The notes beneath the pieces were generated by a model. That model was not told where the DNA came from. It was given only the letters and a program-made list of their open reading frames with translations, and made no database searches. DNA of 64,000 bases from CAMCTV01 sp964420985 (GTDB lineage Bacteria; Bacteroidota; Bacteroidia; Flavobacteriales_D; Sanyastnellaceae). The stretch spans positions 66,044-130,043 of the forward strand of contig CAYQUT010000006.1 in NCBI GenBank assembly GCA_964420985.1, given 5' to 3'. A program made the position numbers and the translations under genes. Of this stretch, positions 33,723-42,146 are shown piece by piece (position 1 is the first letter of the stretch; every line of letters begins with the position of its first letter).

Positions 33723-36581
33723 CTATTTTTCGCGAAGCTTATATTGTATTCCAAAGGTGATGTAAGATCCTCTTTTGAAACGCTGCATCACTTGATCATT
33801 GTCTCGATTCAAAATGCCATCTTGATTGGCATCTTGCAAGAATAAACTCTCTTGATTCAATGCGTCCTGAATCCCTAAACGAAGGCCAAAACCGTTTTGG
33901 AAATTTTTGGTAATAGAGATGTCAATCACATTCCTTGGCATCTCGTATACTTCAGGAACACCGGGTATTCCTACAATTGCTATACGTGGACCGATAATAT
34001 TGTACATGGCGGAGAACTGCCAACCCGTTGTATCGTTTTCATAATATAGTCCAACGTTTGCGATATAAGGCGATTGACCTACCATCGGACGATTGGCGTT
34101 CAGTCCTGTTTCAATACTCGCGGCTGATAACGAAATATTCGATAGGATATATGAGGCATTGGCAACAACTGTCATATTTTTCACGATGTTGTTTTTAGAA
34201 ATGTTGCTCAATGATTTTCTAATGTCCAATTCAGCTCCATAGCTTGTTGCAGACAAAGCATTGCCGGGCATGAAGCTTCTGGTACCGCCTGAGCCTACAC
34301 CTGGAACAAAGTACTGCTCAATGGGATTGGTAAATTGTTTGTAGAACAATGCAGCGCTGATTACCTCATTGGCCTTTGGATAGCGTTCCCAACGCAAGTC
34401 TAAATTTTGTACTGTTGCAAAGGTCAAGTTTGGATTTCCTGAAATGATAAAGTTGTTTTCGAAATCATAAAAAGAGAATGGGGCCAATTCGCGGAACTCT
34501 GGTCTGTTGACTGTTTTGCCATAGGCCAGTCGGATTAATGTTTTTTTGTTGTAATTGTAGGCAATATTCAATGAGGGTAATAGCATAGTAGAATCAAGCT
34601 GAGCGCTCACTGGTATTCCAGTAATGTCGGCGCTACTTAGTTTCTGAATATTGTTTTCATTTCTGATGCCTGCTGTTACGTTCCATTTGTTTAGAGGAAG
34701 ATTTACTTCAAAGAATTGCGCTGCCAAAGTGTTAGAGGCTTCATACCTGTCGGCTCCTCTGGTATCCTCATCAATGACAAATCCATTTTGACCATTGATA
34801 TTTTCATTGGAAAGAATTTGGTCATAGGGTAGGTAAGCCAAGTTGTAATCAAAGCCAAAAATACTGGCGGGGGAGTATCCTAAATTTCGAGAAGAGAAAT
34901 TTCTGGATTTATTCTCCAAATAAAACCCTCCTTTTGCGGTGATCCATTTTTCTTCTTTTTTATCTTCACTCTTTACTTGCCATAGTTTGGCAGTGTATTG
35001 CCCACTGTATGTTCTCACGTATTCATTCAAATCCATGAATAGTCTTCCCAAGAAGAATGGTTGAGCGCTAAAAGGTACATATGCCGCGTAGTTCGGGTCA
35101 GATCCGTCGGTAGGTTTGGTATAGCGAATTCTTTTCCAATCTGGATCCTCACGTTGTGTGGTTCCGAAGCCAGCAGCCAATTGAATGGTTCCTCTTTTAT
35201 TGAAAACCTCTTGCTGAAGGGCAATCTGACTGGATAGCACCATACGCTGAGTGTAGCGCATCGAGTATTCTTTCCTGTAGTTTCCTTCCTCTATATTGAT
35301 TCCATTTCGGAGGGTATTGGATTGCATTCCGTTTTGGTTGATGAAATTTTTGAAATCAAAGTTTCCACTTTTCCATTTCAATCCCCAGTTGTGTAAAAAA
35401 CCCAATTGAGAGGTCAATTGATAGATGTTGTCGTTGTATCGAAAGACAGTATCACTCAATTGATTGGCGACATCGAACTCATTGTAGTCCATGCGCTCAC
35501 TATTTTGCAGAACATACGCACGTGAATAGTTAATCGCAGTATAGTTACCGATGATGAGGTCTTGACGCTTCCATCTCTTACCAATGGTAAAACTCATTCT
35601 TTGATCCATGGGTGTTTGAATGGAATCTAATTTCCAATTATTATTCAATTTTTGAGCAAAAATTACCCTTTCGTTGGTGGATTGTATATCTCGAACATTG
35701 GTTGGAAATGAACCTGGCAAAGCTCTGTTGCGGCTTCCCATGCCCAACCAATCTGACTTCGATTCTTGTGCTCGGTAAAATGTTTCTCCAGTAATTCCGG
35801 TTCTGAAACCTTGACTATAGGAAAAGTCAATGGCAGTCTTCTCATCCGGAATGTTTTTGGTAACAACGTTGATAACACCTCCTGCAAATTCACCAGGTAT
35901 CTCAGCACTGGCGGATTTGTAAATAAGGAATTTTTCCATGGCCATGCTTGGAATGATATCAAAGCTAAAAGCGCGAATGTCGGATTCTAAGGATGGAGCG
36001 ATGATTCCATTGATCATTGTGGTATTGTACCTTGACGCTAACCCTCTGATCATTACAAAACGATTGTCCACAATTGTTACACCTGGAATACGGCGAGCCA
36101 CTTGTGAGGCATCACGGTCTTGTCCCTTAGCGATTTGAGCGCTACTCATTCCACTCACCACCAATTTGGCATCACGCATTTCCATGAGCACAGCTGCCTC
36201 AGTATTGGTTTTTTTGTAATCGGTGATTTGAAGTGTGGATCCCTCAAAACTGGCATCTTCCATCGCCAAATTGATTTCTAGATCAACTGTTCCAACAACA
36301 ACATTGGGCATCTGAATCGTCTTATAAGACATGATTCTGCATTCTAAGGTGTAAGTGCCTGGCGTAATTTCTAATCGGTATTGGCCAGTGATGTCAGTGG
36401 CAGTTCCAAAAGAAGTGCCAGCAGCATTTACAATTGCGCCAATAATAGGCTCTCCCGTTTTTTGATCCAAAACTTTACCAGTAATGATGGCCGTTTTTTT
36501 CATCGAGTCTTGCGCATCCAAACGGAAAATTGGAAAAGAAAACAAGACCAACAAAGTCAGCAAGTGGGCGATTTTTTTCAT
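33723..36581 (-). CDS. TonB-dependent receptor with carboxypeptidase-regulatory domain
   Basis: The 952-aa outer-membrane receptor has a signal peptide (start ATG at 36581, MKKIAHLL) and a carboxypeptidase-regulatory-like domain (about 30-115; ITGKVLDQKTGEPIIGAIV). A plug domain (about 130-260; DASQVARRIPGVTIVDNRFV, IRGLASRYNTTMING, AEIPGEFAGGVINVVTK) and a large beta-barrel ending in ITFGIQYKLREK follow. It is typical of Bacteroidota receptors that import large or complexed nutrients with a surface lipoprotein or T9SS partner, here the gene just downstream. A PHO-like direct repeat lies 44 bp before the start, so it may be induced in phosphate shortage. The substrate is not known. Confidence 0.93.
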   Translation of the reverse strand: MKKIAHLLTLLVLFSFPIFRLDAQDSMKKTAIITGKVLDQKTGEPIIGAIVNAAGTSFGTATDITGQYRLEITPGTYTLECRIMSYKTIQMPNVVVGTVDLEINLAMEDASFEGSTLQITDYKKTNTEAAVLMEMRDAKLVVSGMSSAQIAKGQDRDASQVARRIPGVTIVDNRFVMIRGLASRYNTTMINGIIAPSLESDIRAFSFDIIPSMAMEKFLIYKSASAEIPGEFAGGVINVVTKNIPDEKTAIDFSYSQGFRTGITGETFYRAQESKSDWLGMGSRNRALPGSFPTNVRDIQSTNERVIFAQKLNNNWKLDSIQTPMDQRMSFTIGKRWKRQDLIIGNYTAINYSRAYVLQNSERMDYNEFDVANQLSDTVFRYNDNIYQLTSQLGFLHNWGLKWKSGNFDFKNFINQNGMQSNTLRNGINIEEGNYRKEYSMRYTQRMVLSSQIALQQEVFNKRGTIQLAAGFGTTQREDPDWKRIRYTKPTDGSDPNYAAYVPFSAQPFFLGRLFMDLNEYVRTYSGQYTAKLWQVKSEDKKEEKWITAKGGFYLENKSRNFSSRNLGYSPASIFGFDYNLAYLPYDQILSNENINGQNGFVIDEDTRGADRYEASNTLAAQFFEVNLPLNKWNVTAGIRNENNIQKLSSADITGIPVSAQLDSTMLLPSLNIAYNYNKKTLIRLAYGKTVNRPEFRELAPFSFYDFENNFIISGNPNLTFATVQNLDLRWERYPKANEVISAALFYKQFTNPIEQYFVPGVGSGGTRSFMPGNALSATSYGAELDIRKSLSNISKNNIVKNMTVVANASYILSNISLSAASIETGLNANRPMVGQSPYIANVGLYYENDTTGWQFSAMYNIIGPRIAIVGIPGVPEVYEMPRNVIDISITKNFQNGFGLRLGIQDALNQESLFLQDANQDGILNRDNDQVMQRFKRGSYITFGIQYKLREK

Positions 36582-36624
36582 GGAGCAAAACTCCACGTTC
36601 AATAAAAAATGATTGTGATGGCAA

Positions 36625-36641
36625 TTTTAAGGCTTTGTTAA
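36625..36641 (-). promoter_or_regulatory. candidate PHO-type box upstream of TonB receptor gene
   Basis: On the minus strand TTAACA-N5-TTAAAA forms a direct repeat with an 11-bp period, like the two boxes at 38383 and 38516 but with a weaker second half. No good TAnnTTTG follows at the spacing seen before the DUF47 gene. Confidence 0.4.
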
Positions 36642-36645
36642 GCGC

Positions 36646-36960
36646 TTAATCTTTCGATTGTAATGGTTGAAAGATTTCTGACCATAGTTTTTTAAACAAA
36701 TCAAGTACCTCGTCATTGAGGCTGTATTTGCATTGCGCTCCAAAAATCCTACCTTTTATAAGTCCAACTCTCTTTAGTTCTCTGAGGTGCTGGATGACTG
36801 TTGTGGGCGCAGTATTGGGAATGGAAACAATCTCACCCTCTATTGTACCTCCGCTGTCTGCCAAAGCTTTCAGAATCTGAAGACGAGTAGGATGCCCTAT
36901 CGACTTAGATAAGTTGGCCAATTGTGCAATGGAATTTCCGTCTACTTCATTAACATTCAT
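36646..36960 (-). CDS. ArsR family winged-helix transcriptional regulator
   Basis: The 104-aa protein (from the ATG at 36960; a GTG at 36975 would add five residues) has the ArsR HTH layout: LSKSIGHPTRLQILKALADS, then TAPTTVIQHLRELKRVGLI as the recognition helix. No cysteine metal-sensor motif is seen; the single Cys lies in GAQCKYSL. It therefore may sense something other than metals. A 9-bp inverted repeat overlaps its start codon. It lies between the TonB receptor and the porin, all on the minus strand. Confidence 0.88.
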   Translation of the reverse strand: MNVNEVDGNSIAQLANLSKSIGHPTRLQILKALADSGGTIEGEIVSIPNTAPTTVIQHLRELKRVGLIKGRIFGAQCKYSLNDEVLDLFKKLWSEIFQPLQSKD

Positions 36961-36988
36961 CACCCACAAATACACTAGATGTGGGTGA
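36960..36988. promoter_or_regulatory. inverted repeat at arsR-type start codon, possible operator
   Basis: TCACCCACA (36960-36968) and TGTGGGTGA (36980-36988) are perfect inverted arms with an 11-bp spacer. The site begins at the A of the ATG, so binding there could autoregulate the gene, or the hairpin could control translation. Confidence 0.5.
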
Positions 36989-37076
36989 ATAGAATGTTAC
37001 ATTAATTTTAAAAATATATTGTAAACCTGATTTTCAAAAGAAAACACTTAATACAGAATTAACAATTAAATTATTG

Positions 37077-38312
37077 CTAGTAACTGATTTGGCATTGAAT
37101 ACGCAGCAAATGTCCCTTTTCATTGTAGTCGGGTGTGCTGCGGTCTGCATAACGACGATGTGATTGTAAGAATGCAGCGGTCAATTCAAAATTCTTAACG
37201 GGTATCCATTCAATTCCCGCTTCCCACTCATTGACTTGATAGCTTCTCGCATCTTTTTCCATTTTTTTGCCACCATCATAATTTTGAATTCGAAAATAGG
37301 GTTGAAAAACTTGGTTCTTGATGACTTGTCTGTAGCTGATGGTTACAAATTCACCTTTGAGGTTTTGAGTCATGATGCTATCCAAGGCGGAGTTGTATTC
37401 GGGACCTTTACCTATGGTGTATTCAGCCAGAATTCCCAATGGACGTGGTTGGATCATCATACCAAAGGCAAGGCGTTGATCGTCATATTCATTGTCATCT
37501 GTAATTCCAACACCAGATGAAATATTATCAGGTGAAAGAACAAATCTTCCGGAGTAGGCCATTACTCCTGGTTCAATAATTTGATTGGCAATTCTAAAAG
37601 GATAGGAAAGCTTGGCAACGGCATGTAATTGATTATTCAGTTCAGGCTTATTGGCTGTTTGACCATTGTACACTCCAATGGTAAATACACCATAATCTCC
37701 CATTCCCTTGTTCCCATTTGCGGCCAGGGTATCTCTTTGTAATTTTCTAATTTTTTCTGGTGCCCACATAAAAAAGGCTCCAAAATCGCGTTCATTTGGA
37801 ACGGCGCTGTTCAGAGCATCGCTTCTATCAAAAGGAAGTCGGTTGCTCGAACTTTGCATATTCTCAAATCCATAAGGCACTTTTGATTGCCCCAATCTTA
37901 GGCGAAATTCGTTTTTGTCATCTAAACCCAAATCAAAATAGGCGTCACGAACTTGCAAGTAGTGAATATTTTCGGTTTTATCCGTTTTGCTTTTGATGGA
38001 GCCAGCATAGTCAAATTGTATGTATGCAAATACACGGGGATGCACTTGCCCCTGATACACAAGACGTGCTCTCCGGAAGGCGAATGAGTTGTTATCACCC
38101 CAAGATTTGTCACATTGATCACATTTAAGATCTGGATTACTTTCTAATAATCTATTGTATCTAAATTGCGCATAACCAGAAAAGCGCATCTTATCGTACC
38201 ATTTCTTTTCTTCAGGTTTTGGGGAAGAGCTATTGTTCACAGATTGGCCCTCAATGGTTTGTGCGAGAACAAAAAGAGCCGCAACAATGAAAATAGATTT
38301 TAATTTTGACAT
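37077..38312 (-). CDS. OprO/OprP family (phosphate-selective type) porin
   Basis: The 411-aa outer-membrane barrel has a signal peptide ending near TIEGQ. Family stretches are RFSGYAQFRYNRL, FAFRRARLVYQGQVHPRVFA, VRDAYFDLGL and RLRLGQSKVPYGFENMQSS, with a terminal barrel strand HLLRIQCQISY. OprP of Pseudomonas imports phosphate and OprO pyrophosphate; anion choice depends on loop lysines that I cannot place. A -7 element (TAGTTTTG) lies 20 bp upstream and a PHO-like box lies 71 bp upstream, shared with the divergent DUF47-PiT genes. An unusual CDQCDKSW segment occurs near residue 65. Confidence 0.88.
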   Translation of the reverse strand: MSKLKSIFIVAALFVLAQTIEGQSVNNSSSPKPEEKKWYDKMRFSGYAQFRYNRLLESNPDLKCDQCDKSWGDNNSFAFRRARLVYQGQVHPRVFAYIQFDYAGSIKSKTDKTENIHYLQVRDAYFDLGLDDKNEFRLRLGQSKVPYGFENMQSSSNRLPFDRSDALNSAVPNERDFGAFFMWAPEKIRKLQRDTLAANGNKGMGDYGVFTIGVYNGQTANKPELNNQLHAVAKLSYPFRIANQIIEPGVMAYSGRFVLSPDNISSGVGITDDNEYDDQRLAFGMMIQPRPLGILAEYTIGKGPEYNSALDSIMTQNLKGEFVTISYRQVIKNQVFQPYFRIQNYDGGKKMEKDARSYQVNEWEAGIEWIPVKNFELTAAFLQSHRRYADRSTPDYNEKGHLLRIQCQISY

Positions 38313-38331
38313 AACATTATTTTGATGCTGG

Positions 38332-38339
38332 CAAAACTA
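38332..38339 (-). promoter_or_regulatory. -7 element of the porin promoter
   Basis: The minus strand reads TAGTTTTG, a match to TAnnTTTG, 20 bp before the porin ATG. The nearest TTG is 24 bp upstream, wider than usual, which fits an activator-dependent promoter. Confidence 0.5.
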
Positions 38340-38382
38340 ATGAGTGTAAAGTAGTATGTATGTCAATTCAGAATTATTGATA

Positions 38383-38399
38383 TGTTACGAAAACGTTAA
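38383..38399 (-). promoter_or_regulatory. candidate PHO-type box facing the porin gene
   Basis: The minus strand reads TTAACG-TTTTC-GTAACA, a direct repeat with an 11-bp period as in PhoB/PhoP boxes. It shares about 17 of 21 bases with the oppositely oriented box at 38516. Confidence 0.6.
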
Positions 38400-38515
38400 G
38401 CAAGAAATGTTGCGCTAATGAACGTTGTAAATGCAAAACCCCGCGCAGATTGGCCCAGGGTTAGTTCTTGTAAAGGCAATTGAGTTAAACGTACTGCTAA
38501 TAAAACAATCTTGTC

Positions 38516-38532
38516 TTAACATTGACGTAACA
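38516..38532 (+). promoter_or_regulatory. candidate PHO-type box facing DUF47-pit
   Basis: TTAACA-TTGAC-GTAACA has an 11-bp direct-repeat period and lies 9 bp before a -7-like TTAGTTTG. That is the normal place for a PhoB-type activator replacing the upstream element. Confidence 0.65.
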
Positions 38533-38541
38533 TATGAAGTG

Positions 38542-38549
38542 TTAGTTTG
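38542..38549 (+). promoter_or_regulatory. -7-like element of DUF47-pit promoter
   Basis: TTAGTTTG is one spacing step off TAnnTTTG, 16 bp before the ATG at 38566. Its place just after the box supports that start over an in-frame upstream ATG at 38431. Confidence 0.45.
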
Positions 38550-38565
38550 CCAAAAATTAATCAAA

Positions 38566-39213
38566 ATGAAATTAAGTTCATTGTTCTCTTTTATGGTTCC
38601 AAAGAACGGTTTATTCTTTGACCTTTTTGCCGAAGACACTGCTAATTTGGTGGATCAAGCTAAGAAATTCAATCAATTGTTTTTGACAACTGACAAAAAC
38701 GAATTGACGGCCATTATTCGTGATATCCGTGAATATGAGCACAAAGGTGATGAGATGACACACAAAATCTTTTTGGAATTAGCGGACAATTTCATCACGC
38801 CTTTCGATAGAGAAGATATTCATGCCTTGGCCACGAGTATAGATGATATTGCGGATTACATCAATGGTTGTGCTTCTCGCATCCAATTGTACGGTGTTAC
38901 AGAATTCAGCAAGTCAATGGAATTGATGAGTGAAGTACTCCTTAAGCAAGTGATGGAAATTGACACGGCCATCAGGGATTTGCGCAACATGAGAAATGCA
39001 CAACGTGTGAGAGATGCTATTGTTCGCATCAATTCTTTAGAAAATCATGCAGACGATATTTTTGATGAAGCCATTGCTCGCTTGTTCTCAGAACAGGACA
39101 ATGCTATGGTTTTGATCAAACAAAAAGAGGTGTTGAGTAGTTTGGAAACGGCTACTGATAAATGTGAAGATGTCGCCAACGTTTTAGAAAGTATATTGGT
39201 CAAAAATTCGTAA
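38566..39213 (+). CDS. DUF47/PhoU-like phosphate transport regulator
   Basis: The 215-aa all-helical protein belongs to the DUF47 (PhoU-domain) family usually encoded beside PiT transporters. Typical stretches are KNGLFFDLFAEDTANLVDQA, IREYEHKGDEMTHKIFLEL, FITPFDREDIHALATSIDDI and CEDVANVLESILVKN. It probably controls or assembles the PiT carrier. The ATG at 38566 starts the conserved MKLSSLFSFMVPK; upstream in-frame sequence holds the PHO-like box. The stop is 6 bp before the pit start. Confidence 0.93.
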   Translation: MKLSSLFSFMVPKNGLFFDLFAEDTANLVDQAKKFNQLFLTTDKNELTAIIRDIREYEHKGDEMTHKIFLELADNFITPFDREDIHALATSIDDIADYINGCASRIQLYGVTEFSKSMELMSEVLLKQVMEIDTAIRDLRNMRNAQRVRDAIVRINSLENHADDIFDEAIARLFSEQDNAMVLIKQKEVLSSLETATDKCEDVANVLESILVKNS

Positions 39214-39219
39214 TCACCA

Positions 39220-40815
39220 ATGGAATATTCAACTTTCCTTATCGTCATCATTGCATTAGCATTGATTTTCGATTTCATCAATGGATTTCATGACGCAGCC
39301 AATTCCATTGCAACAGTGGTTTCAACAAAAGTGTTGACGCCATTTCAAGCTGTGGTTTGGGCAGCATTTTTCAACTTTGTTGCTTTCTTTATTTTTAAAG
39401 ATCACAGTGTAGCCAATACCATTGCAAAGACGGTTCAAGATCAATTTACCTCCCCAGAAATGCATCCACTTCCTATGATTTTTGCAGGATTACTTTCGGC
39501 AATAGCTTGGAATTTGATTACCTGGTGGTATGGTATTCCCTCTTCCTCATCACATACTTTGATTGGTGGATTTGCCGGAGCATTTGTTGCTGCATTTGGC
39601 TGGGAAGCAGTAAGAGGTGGAGTTGTTGGAGCAACTGCGATATTTATTGTTGTTGCTCCTGTTGCGGGTATGATCATGGCTTATCTGATATCTGTCTGGT
39701 TCTTGAACTCATTTAGAAAGGGCCCTTGGATGAAAATGGTGTCTTTGGCCATTATCGCAGGTACGTGTTATCTTGTATGGGGAGCTCTAGAATTCAAAAA
39801 GGATTTTAATGGTGGGGCTTCCTACACTTTTGTTTTTGAGGAGAAAGTGGACAAAGAAAAATTAAAGTCTGCATTAAAAATAACAGATGAAACAACATTA
39901 AAGGAATATTCTCCTGTGATAAAGGCTGGCAAAGACAGTACTGGCGCAGAAGACAAATCTGGGACTGTTTACGTTGTTCGTACCGACTATATGAAAAAAG
40001 TTGGAGAGTCAGCTGTCAATCCTGAAGTTACCAAAACATTAGAGAAAAAAATTGGGAAGAAAATTGAAACAAAATTTGTTCTTGCTGATGCCCATAAGAT
40101 AACAGCTGAGGCAGATGAAAAGGAGCGTTTTGACACTTCAAACCTGAAGGCCGATTTTGAGACCTACTGGTTAAAAGTTCTTTTTCATGGTAGTAATTTC
40201 AAGTGGATATTGTTGGGCTTTATTATGGTGGTGATGGGTGTTTTTACCCTATTCTTGAGTTCGTTAAATAACTCTCGTGCCAACCATTGGTTCAAGCGTT
40301 TGCAATTGTTTTCGTCAGCAGCATTCAGCATCGGGCATGGTGGAAACGATGCGCAAAAAGTTATGGGGATAATCACTGTGGCATTGATTGCCAATGGAAA
40401 CATAACCAATATGAAGGAGATGCCCAATTGGGTTCCTCTGGCTTGCTATGCTGCCATCGCTGTAGGCACCATGAGTGGTGGTTGGAAAATTGTAAAGACC
40501 ATGGGGAATAAAATTACCAAGGTTACTCCATTTGAAGGTGTTGCAGCTGAGACTGCTGGGGCAGTGACCTTGTTCTTTACTGAGGGAATGAAGTTTCCAT
40601 GGAAAATTGGAGGTGAGGTAATCAAGGGTATTCCCGTTTCTACCACTCATACCATTACGGGTTCAATTATTGGTGTTGGTGTTACAAAAAGAATTAGTGC
40701 TGTCAAATGGGGAGTTACAGGTAAATTATTGGTGGCATGGATTATCACTATTCCTATTTCTGCTGCTATGGGAGCATTGTTCTATTATGCTTGCGTGATG
40801 TTTGGCTTGAAATAA
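39220..40815 (+). CDS. inorganic phosphate transporter, PiT family
   Basis: The 531-aa membrane protein carries both PiT signature repeats: FINGFHDAANSIATVVST near the N-terminus and SIGHGGNDAQKVMGII near residue 370. GIPSSSSHTLIGGFAGA and GIPVSTTHTITGSIIGV are the paired inner motifs. A soluble insertion of about 120 residues (roughly 205-325) splits the two halves; it looks folded but unlike anything I can name. PiT proteins import metal-phosphate with H+ or Na+. It is co-transcribed with the DUF47 gene. Confidence 0.94.
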   Translation: MEYSTFLIVIIALALIFDFINGFHDAANSIATVVSTKVLTPFQAVVWAAFFNFVAFFIFKDHSVANTIAKTVQDQFTSPEMHPLPMIFAGLLSAIAWNLITWWYGIPSSSSHTLIGGFAGAFVAAFGWEAVRGGVVGATAIFIVVAPVAGMIMAYLISVWFLNSFRKGPWMKMVSLAIIAGTCYLVWGALEFKKDFNGGASYTFVFEEKVDKEKLKSALKITDETTLKEYSPVIKAGKDSTGAEDKSGTVYVVRTDYMKKVGESAVNPEVTKTLEKKIGKKIETKFVLADAHKITAEADEKERFDTSNLKADFETYWLKVLFHGSNFKWILLGFIMVVMGVFTLFLSSLNNSRANHWFKRLQLFSSAAFSIGHGGNDAQKVMGIITVALIANGNITNMKEMPNWVPLACYAAIAVGTMSGGWKIVKTMGNKITKVTPFEGVAAETAGAVTLFFTEGMKFPWKIGGEVIKGIPVSTTHTITGSIIGVGVTKRISAVKWGVTGKLLVAWIITIPISAAMGALFYYACVMFGLK

Positions 40816-40842
40816 TAGATGCATGAAATCTGGTAAGAATGG

Positions 40843-40872
40843 AAAAGGGCCTCATTTGAGGCCCTTTTTTTT
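40843..40872. terminator. bidirectional terminator after pit
   Basis: Stem AAAAGGGCCTCA/TGAGGCCCTTTT with a 2-nt loop and an eight-T run. It also serves the convergent DUF5606 gene. Confidence 0.9.
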
Positions 40873-40887
40873 GTGTATTCATCTATT

Positions 40888-41310
40888 TTATTCAGCAGAT
40901 TCGGTTGCCTCAACAGGCTCTTCAAAATCCAACATGGATTTGCTTTGTAACAAATTATACCATTGAAAAAACTTACGCAAATCACTTTCGTAAACCCTTT
41001 CTTGATCATAGTTGGGCAATACTTCCAACATGGCTTTTCTGATGTCCTTACCTTCCGCTTTGTGAGATGGTCCTTGTTCCGAATTGAACACTTTTTTAGC
41101 GTTCTCTAAAACTTCTCTCAATGAAACATCCTCATCGGTTGTAAACATTGAGATGTCGGATAAAGTACTAACCTTTTGACTGGAGTGAATGGGAATGCGC
41201 TGACCGTCGATTATGGATTCGGCAATCACGACGTTTTTTCCACCACTAATTACTTTAAACAAACCGCCTTTTCCAGAAACGGTGATTATTTTATCTAGAG
41301 CTGTTTTCAT
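40888..41310 (-). CDS. DUF5606 family protein
   Basis: The 140-aa soluble protein has an N-terminal part (KIITVSGKGGLFKVISGG, PIHSSQKVSTLSDISMFT) that matches the Bacteroidota DUF5606 family, and a charged C-terminus ending in EATESAE. Function is unknown. It has a TAGATTTG element 21 bp upstream and shares a terminator with pit. Confidence 0.85.
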   Translation of the reverse strand: MKTALDKIITVSGKGGLFKVISGGKNVVIAESIIDGQRIPIHSSQKVSTLSDISMFTTDEDVSLREVLENAKKVFNSEQGPSHKAEGKDIRKAMLEVLPNYDQERVYESDLRKFFQWYNLLQSKSMLDFEEPVEATESAE

Positions 41311-41330
41311 ATTCTTTTTTTGAGTGGCCT

Positions 41331-41338
41331 CAAATCTA
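41331..41338 (-). promoter_or_regulatory. -7 element of the DUF5606 gene
   Basis: The minus strand reads TAGATTTG, an exact TAnnTTTG match, 20 bp before the ATG. No TTG is at the ideal distance. Confidence 0.5.
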
Positions 41339-41370
41339 AACAGGAATGACTTTGAATCTTGTTAAATAGA

Positions 41371-42093
41371 TTAAGATTCGAAAACTTTTTTCAAAAGGGC
41401 GGTGGTGCGTGCTACCGGATTTTTTCTGATATTGTATTCCTCTTGCTCAACCATAATGAAAAGACCATCTATGGCTTTTTGGGTCACAAAATCGCTGAGA
41501 TTGGGATTTAGTTTCGTAACACCTGGTATTTTGTTGTATTGAAGGACAACGGTCTCATAATGTTTTGTGGCACCAACTTTTTTCAAAGACTCTTCAATGA
41601 CCGGTTTGAATTCAGCATATAGTGCTGATTGCGTTTGCTTTTTAAGATAGTTGGTGCCCGCGTTCAAATCTCCTTTTACGATGCTAATGGCATCGGAAAC
41701 GGTCATGTTACCAATGGCTCGGACAAAAATGTCCTTTGCTTTAACTCCCGCGTCTTCTGCTGCACGATTGATAGACAATATGGCTTGGTCTACTTCTTTT
41801 TCAAGTCCTATCGCTTTTAATTTTTGCTCTTTGGCCTGTGCATCAGGTGGCAAAGGGATTTTGATTTTTGGATTTCCAAAGTATCCATCTGTTTTTGCAA
41901 CCAAATCGGCCCCCAAGTTGGCCCCCTTTGTCAATGCTTCTTTTAGCGCATCTGCTGCTTCTTTTTCTGAGAACGCAGGCAATGTGCTTTTTACTGGTAT
42001 TGTTTGACTGGCTTTATTGCTTAAATTTTTCAGGTTTTGGGTAGAACCTAACAACGGAAGTAGGGCCAATAAGCCGATGGTCAACTTTTTCAT
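41371..42093 (-). CDS. DUF4197 domain-containing exported protein
   Basis: The 240-aa protein has a signal peptide (MKKLTIGLLALLPLLGSTQ) and the DUF4197 layout: ALKEALTKGANLGADL, the conserved DGYFGNPKIKIPLP and the C-terminal VTQKAIDGLFIMVEQEEYNI. The family is periplasmic, helical and of unknown function. It has its own TATATTTG element and is divergent from the Smr gene. Confidence 0.9.
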   Translation of the reverse strand: MKKLTIGLLALLPLLGSTQNLKNLSNKASQTIPVKSTLPAFSEKEAADALKEALTKGANLGADLVAKTDGYFGNPKIKIPLPPDAQAKEQKLKAIGLEKEVDQAILSINRAAEDAGVKAKDIFVRAIGNMTVSDAISIVKGDLNAGTNYLKKQTQSALYAEFKPVIEESLKKVGATKHYETVVLQYNKIPGVTKLNPNLSDFVTQKAIDGLFIMVEQEEYNIRKNPVARTTALLKKVFES

Positions 42094-42109
42094 GTTTTGT
42101 GTGTTTTGA

Positions 42110-42117
42110 CAAATATA
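42110..42117 (-). promoter_or_regulatory. -7 element of the DUF4197 gene
   Basis: The minus strand reads TATATTTG, 16 bp before the ATG at 42093; the upstream TTG is not obvious. Confidence 0.5.
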
Positions 42118-42146
42118 ATTGGTTGTTGTCTGCTAATTTTACAGAG

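Noticed and set aside
38431..38565. Longer DUF47 protein starting at 38431
   Set aside because: The extra part covers the PHO-like box and the -7 element, and the conserved protein begins at 38566.
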